Assembly (NCBI RefSeq): GCF_016584665.1
Contig: NZ_BBJB01000003.1
Coordinates: forward strand, 1 to 64,000
Direction of reading: 5' to 3'
From: Pseudanabaena sp. lw0831
GTDB taxonomy: Bacteria; Cyanobacteriota; Cyanobacteriia; Pseudanabaenales; Pseudanabaenaceae
DNA length: 64,000 nt
This document shows, piece by piece, positions 45,421 to 52,915 of this stretch; position 1 is the stretch's first letter; each line of letters starts with the position of its first letter. Below the pieces are notes generated by a model. The model saw only the letters and a program-made list of their open reading frames with translations. It searched no databases and was not told the DNA's origin. The translations under genes were made by a program, and so were the position numbers.

Positions 45421-46622
45421 TCGATGGGTGTAGCCAAAATCTTTTTGAGGGCGATTAAGCCTTTTTTGAGTTGTCGCGAAACGGTGACAGCGCTAATTCC
45501 TAGAGTTTCGGCAACCTCACGGTGAGTAAATTCTTTGAGGAATACAAACTCGACAACCTCACGGGTGCGATCTTCTAATAGATCGAGAGCTTGCTGGAGC
45601 CGAAGATTATCTTCTTGGGCAAGTTGAAAACTTTGATATTTCTGATCGGTAACCAGATCACCGATGGATGTCGAATTATCTTCGCTCTGATTGATCGGCG
45701 TATCAAGACTGATTGGCGATCGGTTTTGACAAGCAAGTTTAATGTCATACCATTCACTCACAGTAATACCTAGCTCGTTAGCCACTTCTTGGCTTGATGG
45801 CTCCCGTCCAGTTTCAGTACGCTTATTGCGGATGATTTTACAGCCTTGGTTATAGGTCGTCAGCCAAGCGCGAGGCATTCTCACCGTCGGGCTTTTATCG
45901 CGGAGATAATGTTGGATTTCGCCCTTGATATATGGCACGGCAAAGGAGCTAAAGGCATTACCTTTGCTAACATCAAATCGCTCGATCGCATTAATTAGCC
46001 CAATCGATCCAACCTGCATTAAGTCTTCAAAGCTTTCTTGGCATTGATTTTTCCAATGATAAGCCTCGCGGCGAACCAATCCAATATTCAAGTTTGCAAG
46101 TTTGTTTCGCAGCTTGATTGATGGATTAGCCCGATAGGCTTGCAAAATTTCTAGAGTTTCTTGTTTGCGCGTAATCGTAGTTTGCGGATCAGATTCTTCG
46201 GCTTCTTGAGGCTCATTCCGATTGTCGAGATACTGTCTTTGCAAAAAATTCTCTAGATGCTGATGAATATGCGATCGAGCAAATTCAGAGAAATTTGGAT
46301 TTTCCTCAGGATTAAATTGAATTAATGCTTTTTTTAATCCTTGTTTACCAACTTCGAGTAATTCGCGATCGCTCGATCTGCGTTCCCCAACTCTGTGATT
46401 AGATACTCGGCGTTCATTTCTGTCTGAGCGATCGCTGGAACGGCGCTCGCCAATACTTTTTTTGTTGATTAATGAGGTTGGTAAAGAAGCGATTATTTCA
46501 CGGATCAAACCCATATGAATTTCAATTAGCTGCCGTTGCAAAGGCTCAGAGGGTGCAATTCTATATCCCCTCAAAAGTGTAACGATGTTTTCATTAGTTA
46601 AATTATTTTTATCTAATGGCAT
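45417..46622 (-). CDS. sigF: SigF-like group 3 sigma factor with a duplicated region 2
   Basis: 401 residues from ATG 46622 (GAGG about 11 nt upstream). An in-frame start at 46724 would add a 34-residue tail that looks untranslated. The C-terminal 255 residues are a normal SigF/SigB-like sigma: region 2 (EDLMQVGSIGLINAIERFD, then YIKGEIQHYLRDKSPTVRMP), region 3, and region 4 HTH (REVAETLGISAVTVSRQLKK). The N-terminal part repeats region 1.2-2: LLRGYRIAPSEPLQRQLIEI, then LLEVGKQGLKKALIQFN and FARSHIHQHLENFLQ. An Arg/Ser-rich linker containing GERRSSDR twice interrupts it. Normal SigF is about 260 residues. SigF controls motility, pili and envelope genes in cyanobacteria. Confidence 0.85.
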   Translation of the reverse strand: MPLDKNNLTNENIVTLLRGYRIAPSEPLQRQLIEIHMGLIREIIASLPTSLINKKSIGERRSSDRSDRNERRVSNHRVGERRSSDRELLEVGKQGLKKALIQFNPEENPNFSEFARSHIHQHLENFLQRQYLDNRNEPQEAEESDPQTTITRKQETLEILQAYRANPSIKLRNKLANLNIGLVRREAYHWKNQCQESFEDLMQVGSIGLINAIERFDVSKGNAFSSFAVPYIKGEIQHYLRDKSPTVRMPRAWLTTYNQGCKIIRNKRTETGREPSSQEVANELGITVSEWYDIKLACQNRSPISLDTPINQSEDNSTSIGDLVTDQKYQSFQLAQEDNLRLQQALDLLEDRTREVVEFVFLKEFTHREVAETLGISAVTVSRQLKKGLIALKKILATPIE

Positions 46623-46770
46623 AAGACGAACATCCTCAATGATGCAAGCAGCCAGAAAATATGCCCAATACATTAGAGGAGAACTTTGCATACATGTGCT
46701 TGTCTCGATAGTTGTCAATGACACACAAATTCGTTATGTTGTCTTTTGCCGATGTCCTTAGATTATACAG

Positions 46771-46875
46771 TTACAGCGCTTTACGCTCAAACCCGAATCA
46801 ATAATTTTTTAAAAGTGTTGCTTCGCAACACTTTTAAAAAATTATTGTGGTTCGTTTAATCGAAAACTGCTGTAA
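46771..46875. repeat. Nested palindrome, family B, complete copy
   Basis: The termini TTACAGC (46771-46777) and GCTGTAA (46869-46875) bound ACCCGAATCAATAATTTTTT and its partly matching complement. The tip is GTGTTGC-TTC-GCAACAC (46815-46831). At 105 bp it is the most complete of three copies. It lies upstream of the sigma factor gene. Confidence 0.85.
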
Positions 46876-46907
46876 CAAGGATCTACTGCCATGAGGGGAA
46901 ATCATGA

Positions 46908-48161
46908 TTAGATTAGCATAATAATCGCTTCATCTCCTGCAGGTACATAGGTTTGATTTATACGCATTACCGCTAGAGCATTTGTACCGATCGCACTAAT
47001 TAGATTCCCAGAACTATAATTCTTCACAGGTTGAAAAATGGGGCTTCCTTTTTGATAAGTTAAGGTTCCCCAGAGATAGGTTTCGCGCCGTCCCTGTGAG
47101 TGTAAATCCTCGATTGCGATCGCTTTGATAAGTTGTGGATACCAGTAGGTTTCATTGGCTCCATTTAATTTAGCGATCGCACCACGAATGAATCTCCAAA
47201 AGCTCATCATTGCTGAAACAGGATTCCCAGGAACTCCGAAGTAAAGAAGGTTATCCTCACTTCTATTCACATTAATGAAAGGTGCAAGAGATGCGACAGT
47301 TAAAGGTTTTCCTGGCTTAATCGCTACTGATCGCACATGAATATCAGCACCCATTTTTTCGAGTATTTCTTCAACATAGTCATAATCACCGACGGAAACG
47401 CCACCTGTGGAAATGACAATATCTGCTGAGGTGATCGCCTGTTGCATGACAGATTCTAATTCGGCTTGATGATCGCGCACTGTGCCGAATGGAATGGCGA
47501 TCGCGCCCGATTGTTCTATCAATGTTGATAATGCATATAGATTTGAATCAATAATCTGTCCTAACTGGATCGGCTGGGAACTATCAAGGCTGACTAATTC
47601 ATTGCCTGTAGAAATAATGGCTATTTTCGGTTGACGATAAACTTTGACTGTTTGACATCTTGCTGAAGCTAAAGCGCCAATTTCTGTCGCACCTAATTTT
47701 GTGCCTGCCTTGATTAGAGTTGCGCCAGCCTGAATAAATTCACCTTTACGGCGCACATATTCGCCTTGAGTAGGTTTGACTTTTAGATACAAAAAATCAT
47801 CGATGCGTTCTGTGTCTTCTTGCATGACGATCGTATCTGCGCTGATAGGCAACATGCCGCCTGTAAAAATCCTGACACATTCGCCTTGATTTAAAGATTG
47901 GGCGATTGCTACGCCTGCGGGAATTTCATCTGAGGCGATCGCTAGTTTTAATTCCTGTAAATTTTCTACATCGGCATAGCGCAAAGCATAGCCATCCATC
48001 GCCGAATTGTCCCAATGGGGAAAGTCGAGTTCGCTCGTGATATCTTCGGCAAGAATTCGATTTAACACTTTCGACAATGGCAAAATTTCACTATCGACTT
48101 GAGGATCAAAAGGTTTGACGAGATCTAAAATTATTTTTTCAGTTTCAGCGACAGACAGCAT
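46908..48161 (-). CDS. moeA: Molybdopterin molybdotransferase MoeA
   Basis: 417 residues. MoeA inserts molybdate into molybdopterin to make Moco. Visible motifs are LDFPHWDNSAMDGYALRYAD near residue 42, GGMLPISADTIVMQEDTE, STGNELVS, and VSVGDYDYVEEILEKMGAD with VPGNPVSAM. This is the full domain I-IV order. It is divergent from trmD with only 59 bp between start codons. Moco is needed for nitrate reductase in cyanobacteria. Confidence 0.95.
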   Translation of the reverse strand: MLSVAETEKIILDLVKPFDPQVDSEILPLSKVLNRILAEDITSELDFPHWDNSAMDGYALRYADVENLQELKLAIASDEIPAGVAIAQSLNQGECVRIFTGGMLPISADTIVMQEDTERIDDFLYLKVKPTQGEYVRRKGEFIQAGATLIKAGTKLGATEIGALASARCQTVKVYRQPKIAIISTGNELVSLDSSQPIQLGQIIDSNLYALSTLIEQSGAIAIPFGTVRDHQAELESVMQQAITSADIVISTGGVSVGDYDYVEEILEKMGADIHVRSVAIKPGKPLTVASLAPFINVNRSEDNLLYFGVPGNPVSAMMSFWRFIRGAIAKLNGANETYWYPQLIKAIAIEDLHSQGRRETYLWGTLTYQKGSPIFQPVKNYSSGNLISAIGTNALAVMRINQTYVPAGDEAIIMLI

Positions 48162-48175
48162 AGCGATTTTAAAAG

Positions 48176-48206
48176 GTAGAGGGCAGCGCTACGCGCTGCC
48201 CTCTAC
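48176..48206. repeat. 14-bp perfect hairpin in the moeA-trmD divergent promoter region
   Basis: GTAGAGGGCAGCGC (48176-48189) pairs with GCGCTGCCCTCTAC (48193-48206) around TAC. It fills half of a 59-bp gap between two divergent start codons, so it must lie in a promoter or 5' leader. Confidence 0.8.
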
Positions 48207-48220
48207 TATAGAATTTATTT

Positions 48221-48889
48221 ATGCGTATAGATATTGTCACCCTGTTTCCTGAATTTTTCACCTCGCCATTGCAGACAAGTTTGCTCGGTAAGGCGATCGC
48301 CAATCAAATTGCTGAGGTATATCTCACCAATCCCAGAGATTTCACCACCGATAAACACCATCGCGTTGATGATGAACCCTATGGCGGTGGTGTTGGCATG
48401 TTGATGAAGCCCGATCCAATTTTTGCGGCGGTCGAGTCATTACCAATTTTACCCAAGCGGGAAATTATTTACTTGACTCCTCAGGGTGAACCGATGAAGC
48501 AAGATCTATTTAAGGAGTTAGTAACTTACGATCAGCTAGTTCTCATTTGTGGCAGTTATGAGGGCGTTGATGAGCGAGTATGCGATCATTTAGTGACTCG
48601 TGAGGTTTCGCTCGGTGATTTTGTACTTACCTGTGGTGAAATTCCTGCTCTGGCGTTGATTAATGGAGTCGTGCGGTTACGCCCTGGGACAGTGGGAAAA
48701 GAAGATTCGCTTAAGTTTGAAAGTTTTGAAGATGGATTATTAGATTATCCACAATATACAAGACCATCCGTTTTTCGTGGTTGGGAAGTTCCCGAAGTTT
48801 TGCGATCGGGCAATCATAAGTTGATTGCGGAATGGAGAAAGGAGCAGCAAATCCTTCGTACTAAACAACGTCGTCCAGATCTGTTATAG
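48221..48889 (+). CDS. trmD: tRNA (guanine-37-N1)-methyltransferase TrmD
   Basis: 222 residues, complete. It methylates G37 of tRNAs reading C-starting codons and prevents frameshifting. The trefoil-knot SAM site is CGSYEGVDERV, then SLGDFVLTCGEIPAL. MRIDIVTLFPEFF and HHRVDDEPYGGGVGMLM are characteristic. No rpsP, rimM or rplS neighbour is present, as in other cyanobacteria with a dispersed trmD. Confidence 0.96.
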   Translation: MRIDIVTLFPEFFTSPLQTSLLGKAIANQIAEVYLTNPRDFTTDKHHRVDDEPYGGGVGMLMKPDPIFAAVESLPILPKREIIYLTPQGEPMKQDLFKELVTYDQLVLICGSYEGVDERVCDHLVTREVSLGDFVLTCGEIPALALINGVVRLRPGTVGKEDSLKFESFEDGLLDYPQYTRPSVFRGWEVPEVLRSGNHKLIAEWRKEQQILRTKQRRPDLL

Positions 48890-49197
48890 CATTTTGGCAG
48901 TAAAGCAAATGCTTAATACTACCACGAAATCACCTTAGCGCTCGCTATTTCTCTATCTAAAATCAAAACAGGCGATAGCTTTGCTATCCATTATGCTGTT
49001 TGTCAACTCTCAAAACTTGTTCAGCTGTTGTATTGGTCGTTCGGTTGTAATTGCCGTAGGTCAACTTAGCCAAATTAAGATCTTCTTTCTAGTATTTTCG
49101 CCTAATCGTTAAAGCGATCGCCCCTAATCTCAATCACAAAGCGAGCGCCTAAAATATCCATACTTTCACTACACAAGCGATCGTCCCTAATCTCTAG
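48890..49197. other. 308-bp intergenic region with HIP1-spaced repeats
   Basis: No gene is visible. The right half (about 49107-49196) carries a tract of the form GCGATCGCCCCTAATCTCAA, CACAAAGCGAGCGCCTAAAA and ACACAAGCGATCGTCCCTAA. It closely resembles the tract at 50841-50945 behind the PIN module. This is likely a decayed low-copy repeat with HIP1-like anchors. Confidence 0.5.
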
Positions 49198-49455
49198 TTA
49201 TTCGTAGTGTGACCATACAGAAACAACTCTAATCGTTTTAGTTTCCTCATCGACTGAATAAACCAAACGGTGTTTGATATTGATTCGTCTTGAACAATAG
49301 CCTTTTAAGTTGCCTGACAATTTCTCATAGGGAGGTTCATAAGGATTTTTCTTGAGAATTTCTAGTAAAGATTTGAGATTAGATTCCAAATTGGCGGACT
49401 TCAACTTTTGGGCATCTTTAATCACATTACGACTAAATTCAATCTTCCAGTCCAT
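49198..49455 (-). CDS. yoeB: YoeB-family toxin, second copy
   Basis: 85 residues with the complete YoeB pattern: WKIEFSRNVIKDAQKL, KNPYEPPYEKLSGNLKG, RRINIKHRLVYSV and the final VWSHYE. It diverges considerably from the copy at 211-474, so it is a separate acquisition or an old paralogue. ATG 49455 overlaps the antitoxin gene by 17 nt. Confidence 0.9.
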   Translation of the reverse strand: MDWKIEFSRNVIKDAQKLKSANLESNLKSLLEILKKNPYEPPYEKLSGNLKGYCSRRINIKHRLVYSVDEETKTIRVVSVWSHYE

Positions 49456-49702
49456 TCAAGGCTCCTAAAAATTCATCTTCAGAAACCCAATCATTCGCTT
49501 GTTCGGCGGCTTTAATTGACTCAACTAGGTTAGGAATAGACTGTAGATAGAGGGTTTCCTGTATGCTTTCCCAATCAGATTTAGAGAGCAGTACCGCGTC
49601 ACCTTGCCGACTAGTAATAAATCTTGGTAGATGATCTTTGTTAACTTGCTCGACTAAGCTGAAAAATTTAGCTCGCGCTTCACTCGCGTTAAGAATTTTC
49701 AT
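49439..49702 (-). CDS. yefM: YefM-family antitoxin, second copy
   Basis: 87 residues from ATG 49702 (MKILNASEARAKFFSLVEQV). The frame is open for 34 more codons upstream, but that part contains HIP1-rich non-coding-like sequence. AVLLSKSDWESIQETLYLQS is the conserved core, and the acidic tail should bind YoeB. It overlaps yoeB by 17 nt. Confidence 0.9.
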   Translation of the reverse strand: MKILNASEARAKFFSLVEQVNKDHLPRFITSRQGDAVLLSKSDWESIQETLYLQSIPNLVESIKAAEQANDWVSEDEFLGALNGLED

Positions 49703-49876
49703 TGAGAGACCCAAACTCGTACGATTAATTGTACTACTTTTTGTTGAAGCGATCGCCTCAATCATCAATGCGTCCACCCCACAAGCGATCGCCTCATTTA
49801 TCATTTAAACGGCACTATCATAAATATGCCAAATAAGGTATATTAGGTGTGACTCAATAAGTCGAAAAATAAACAA

Positions 49877-50170
49877 ATGAGCCAAAATCAAGTTTCTGAA
49901 GTTATTCAAGGTGGCGCGAATGTATTTGCAGATTTGGGCTTTGCACCTGAAGAAGCTCTCAATCTCAAAATTCGGGCTGATTTGATGTTGAATATTAAGC
50001 GGTTTATTCAGTCTCAAGGATGGACTCAAAAGCAAGCTGCCTTATTTTTTGGTGAAACTCAACCTCGGATTAGCGATTTAATGAATGGTGATATTGATAG
50101 GTTTAGTATTGATAAGTTGGTGATGATGTTGGCTCATGCGGGTATGAATGTGAGAGTTGAGGTGTTATGA
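49877..50170 (+). CDS. XRE-family (HTH_37-like) antitoxin of a PIN toxin
   Basis: 97 residues. The N-terminal GGANVFADLGFAPEEALNLK is followed by an XRE helix-turn-helix (GWTQKQAALFFGETQPRISDL). This type is usually the antitoxin of a HigB2/RelE toxin, but here its partner is a PIN protein encoded with a 4-nt overlap. A decayed member of the same family is at 57599-57788. Confidence 0.85.
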   Translation: MSQNQVSEVIQGGANVFADLGFAPEEALNLKIRADLMLNIKRFIQSQGWTQKQAALFFGETQPRISDLMNGDIDRFSIDKLVMMLAHAGMNVRVEVL

Positions 50171-50628
50171 ATAAATCGCCATCTGTTTATCTGGATGCTT
50201 GCTGTTTCTGTCGGCTTTTGGATGATCCTTCGCAATATCGAGTTCGATTAGAGACTGAAGCAGTTGTAACGATTCTAGAATGTTGCGATCGCGGGGAGAT
50301 GTCTTTGATTAGTAGTGATGCACTAGAATTCGAGTTACAGAGGGTTCCTAATGTTAAGGGACGTGAACAAGTTTTTGCTTTTTTGAGTGCGGCAAAAATT
50401 TTTGTTGAGACAACCGACAATATTGAAGCTAGGGCAGAGAGTTTTTGTAAACTAGGTTTTACACTTTATGATGCTTTACATTTAGCGTTTGCCGAGGCTT
50501 CAGATGCAACAGTTTTTCTGACGACAGACGATCGTCTACTCAGGAAAGCAATAAGCTATCCTGATGATATTAAGGTTAAAGTTTTTAATCCAGTAACTTG
50601 GTTAATGGAAAATCAAGAGTTAATTTAG
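50167..50628 (+). CDS. PIN-domain ribonuclease toxin
   Basis: 153 residues. The PIN acidic site is visible as VYLDACCFCRLLDD near the N terminus, a central Glu region, LYDALHLAFAEASDATVFLTTDD and the final VFNPVTWL. PIN toxins cleave tRNA or rRNA. The start overlaps the antitoxin gene (ATGA). Confidence 0.85.
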   Translation: MNKSPSVYLDACCFCRLLDDPSQYRVRLETEAVVTILECCDRGEMSLISSDALEFELQRVPNVKGREQVFAFLSAAKIFVETTDNIEARAESFCKLGFTLYDALHLAFAEASDATVFLTTDDRLLRKAISYPDDIKVKVFNPVTWLMENQELI

Positions 50629-50639
50629 GAGGATTAGTG

Positions 50640-50840
50640 ATGAAAGTTAGTGAAATTTCTAGACGTGGCTACAAAGCTTTGATTCAAGAGTTGGGCTATG
50701 CTGGCGCTGCAAGATTTTTGTTAAGGTTTGAGTCTGGTTCTGGCGACTATACGAAAGAGCGTCATCAGGAATTAGAACAGTTGACAATGGATGATTTTCG
50801 AGCTTTTGTGCAGAAGAAAAGAGAGAAGAAAAATAATTAA
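50640..50840 (+). CDS. Small conserved-looking third gene of the XRE/PIN operon
   Basis: 66 residues from ATG 50640, which has a near-perfect AGGAGG seven nt upstream. The protein (MKVSEISRRGYKALIQELGY, then ending in a Lys/Arg-rich tail) is helical with a basic end. I do not recognise a family. It follows the PIN gene after 11 nt, so it is part of the operon and could be a third TA component or an accessory binding factor. Confidence 0.65.
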   Translation: MKVSEISRRGYKALIQELGYAGAARFLLRFESGSGDYTKERHQELEQLTMDDFRAFVQKKREKKNN

Positions 50841-50954
50841 AAATCGCCCCTAACCTCATCACAAAGAGATCGCCTAAAACTTCATACTTCCATCACACAA
50901 GAGATCGCCCCCAATTTAACCAACAACATCAAAACAGAGATCGCCACATCAGTA

Positions 50955-51262
50955 TATAAACACCTAGGGAGCGAACTTTGTTGTTTTGAAACACTGAAAA
51001 TAAAGTTCGCTGCCAGAGAACTAAATTAGCAAAACTGTGTTATATTAAAATAGTCGGGTTAAAAGAAAGAAGTGCCACTCACTAGATTGCTTTGGTAATC
51101 TGAGGAAAATGTAATCTCATTTTCTGCTGTGTTCCTTGATTAACGTAAAAGTAGTGTTATTTTATGCACCTACAACTTGTTATTACAAAGCACATTGGCG
51201 CATCCTGGCACTGGATGCGCTGTGTATAGGAAGGGTTAAAACGGATGTTCTCTAGGTTTATA
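50955..51262 (+). ncRNA. Candidate retron msr-msd RNA
   Basis: The 475-bp gap before the retron proteins holds a fitting structure. a1 is TATAAA-CA-CCTAGGGA (50955-50970) and a2 is TCTCTAGGTTTATA (51249-51262). They pair over 14 positions with a two-base bulge and one G-U. Directly after a1 is AGC with G50971 in the branch-G position, followed by msr stem 1 (AGCGAACTTT 50970-50979 with AAAGTTCGCT 51002-51011). Further stems are GAAAATG/CATTTTC (51105-51124) and a strong msd-like hairpin GCGCATCC/GGATGCGC (51198-51220), extended by CACA/TGTG. The msr/msd boundary is not resolved. At 308 nt it is longer than many retron RNAs. Confidence 0.65.
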
Positions 51263-51314
51263 GGCACGCTCAAGAGATTGAGTAAAAATAAACCTCATAA
51301 AGGAGAACTTTCCC

Positions 51315-51527
51315 ATGAAAATTTCCAACAAGAAATCTTCCAAATCCGACAAGCATCCGAATAAGTCTAAAAAGCTTAAGTCAAGAAAAACTAGAAAATA
51401 CCAGTGGCTGGAGAAGCTATGCAAACCAGAGACACTGCGTTTACTATTTAAACTTGGTAGTCAAATCTATAGCGCTTACAAGCTATTGAAAGGTCTACTA
51501 GAAAAATTCATTGAATTCTTCTCTTAA
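51315..51527 (+). CDS. Small cationic protein between the retron RNA and its HTH gene; effector candidate
   Basis: 70 residues with AGGAG nine nt before the ATG, so it is well expressed on paper. The first 32 residues are extremely Lys/Ser/Arg-rich (MKISNKKSSKSDKHPNKSKK). The rest is one or two amphipathic to hydrophobic helices (LLFKLGSQIYSAYKLLKGLL, then EKFIEFFS). It has no cysteine-based or catalytic motif. The make-up resembles small membrane-active or nucleic-acid-binding toxins. Position within the retron operon suggests that it is the effector or an accessory factor. This is inference. Confidence 0.6.
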   Translation: MKISNKKSSKSDKHPNKSKKLKSRKTRKYQWLEKLCKPETLRLLFKLGSQIYSAYKLLKGLLEKFIEFFS

Positions 51528-51590
51528 TTTTTACAAGATTATTACCCTTCTATACAACTTCTATAAACCTCTAATCCAAGGAAGCTAGAT

Positions 51591-51902
51591 ATGTTACATA
51601 AAGCTCTAAGATTGATGAGAATATTTTATGATTTATCACAAAAAGATCTTGCGGAAAAACTAGGTATATCTAAATCTTATTTATCAGAAATTGAATCTGG
51701 CAAAAAACAGCCAACGCTTGATTTGCTGAATCGATACTCAAGTATTTTTGATATTCCTTTATCATCAATTCTATTTTTCTCGGAGAATCTAGAATCTGAC
51801 GTTAAGGCGGATAAGTTTAAGAATTTTATATCTTCTAAAGTTATTGCTATTCTTAACTTTATTGCTGAAAGATCAGCTTATGATGCCACAGTCAAAGAAT
51901 AA
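51591..51902 (+). CDS. XRE-family HTH protein of the retron
   Basis: 103 residues, AAGGAA seven nt before the ATG. A canonical XRE HTH fills residues about 5-60: DLSQKDLAEKLGISKSYLSE, then IESGKKQPTLDLL. A helical C-terminal part (about 70-103) follows. It overlaps the reverse transcriptase gene by about 23 nt. Retrons with an RT plus an HTH protein are a known group; here it may regulate the operon or the small cationic protein. Confidence 0.85.
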   Translation: MLHKALRLMRIFYDLSQKDLAEKLGISKSYLSEIESGKKQPTLDLLNRYSSIFDIPLSSILFFSENLESDVKADKFKNFISSKVIAILNFIAERSAYDATVKE

Positions 51903-52779
51903 GTATTCTAGATACGATCTAGATCAGTCCCCATTTTTTCGCTTAACATCTCAAGCTAAACTTGCCAAAGTCTTATGGATTAGTAAGCGTAAGCTTGAGA
52001 TTCTTATAGATTCAGAGAACTTATATACAGAAGATGTATTTATAAAATCTGGTAAAAGTAGGTTGTTGGCAAAGCCAAGATATGACTTAAAAAAGGTTCA
52101 AAAACAAATTGAGGATATCCTCAAGAGAATAAAATGTCCTGATTACTTACATAGCCCTAAAAAAGATTGCTCCTATATTAGCAATGCAAAGGTTCATATA
52201 AATGCGAATGTAGTTGTAACTCTTGATATAGAAAAATATTTTTCTTCTACTCCATCAAGGCGAGTTTATTGGTTTTTCCATAAGAAAATGCAATGCTCTC
52301 CAGATGTTGCTAGTATTTTAACGAAATTATTGACTTTTAAAGATCATTTACCTACGGGTAGTCCTTCCAGTCCTTTAATTGCATATTTTGCGTATATAGA
52401 TATGTGGGATGAAATTAATGAAATTGTTGAAAATGCAAATTGCAAGTTAAGTCTTTACATAGATGATGTGACCATCTCAGGACAGAACATTTCAGGAAAA
52501 CTAATTTGGGAAGTCAAAAAGAAGATTTATAGTAACGGCTTATCTGTCAATAAATCTAAGGAGAAGCGTTACTCTGGCAAACAATCTCGTCAAGTAACTG
52601 GAGTTATACTAACTCCACAAGGTGAAATGAAGATACCTAATCGACAACACTTAAAAATGTATAAAGTTCGTAAACTACTCAAAAAGACTAACGATCCAGA
52701 AACTAAAGATAATTTAACTCAAAAATTAAATGGATTGGAATCACAAGCTAAACAAATCATGTCATCATCAAAGACATAA
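51880..52779 (+). CDS. Retron-type reverse transcriptase
   Basis: 299 residues from ATG 51880 (51883 also possible), the usual retron RT length. Retron hallmarks are present: SNAKVHINANVVVTLDIEKY contains NAxxH, LPTGSPSSPLIAYFA is RT4, LYIDDVTISG is the catalytic YxDD box in the YIDD form, and RQVTGVILTPQG is the VTG motif used for msr recognition. It should prime at the 2'-OH of the branch G and make msDNA. It is AT-rich with no HIP1 octamer, which points to horizontal gain. Confidence 0.93.
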   Translation: MMPQSKNKYSRYDLDQSPFFRLTSQAKLAKVLWISKRKLEILIDSENLYTEDVFIKSGKSRLLAKPRYDLKKVQKQIEDILKRIKCPDYLHSPKKDCSYISNAKVHINANVVVTLDIEKYFSSTPSRRVYWFFHKKMQCSPDVASILTKLLTFKDHLPTGSPSSPLIAYFAYIDMWDEINEIVENANCKLSLYIDDVTISGQNISGKLIWEVKKKIYSNGLSVNKSKEKRYSGKQSRQVTGVILTPQGEMKIPNRQHLKMYKVRKLLKKTNDPETKDNLTQKLNGLESQAKQIMSSSKT

Positions 52780-52915
52780 CAGATGAGATCGCTTTTAAAT
52801 TCTCTTTGATTGACTAGCAACTGGCGATCTCAACTTAACCAATGATTTTTGCAACACACTCGGCTTAACACTCAACCAAACTTGATTGCGATCTTATTAC
52901 TGAGATGATTATCTT

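Noticed and set aside
48890..49197. Possible small gene in the gap after trmD
   Set aside because: Both strands are interrupted by stops in all frames of useful length, and the right half is a HIP1-spaced repeat tract.
51190..51228. GC-rich hairpin near the retron read as an ordinary intrinsic terminator
   Set aside because: No U-run follows, no gene ends just before it, and it lies within the a1/a2 borders of the candidate retron RNA.
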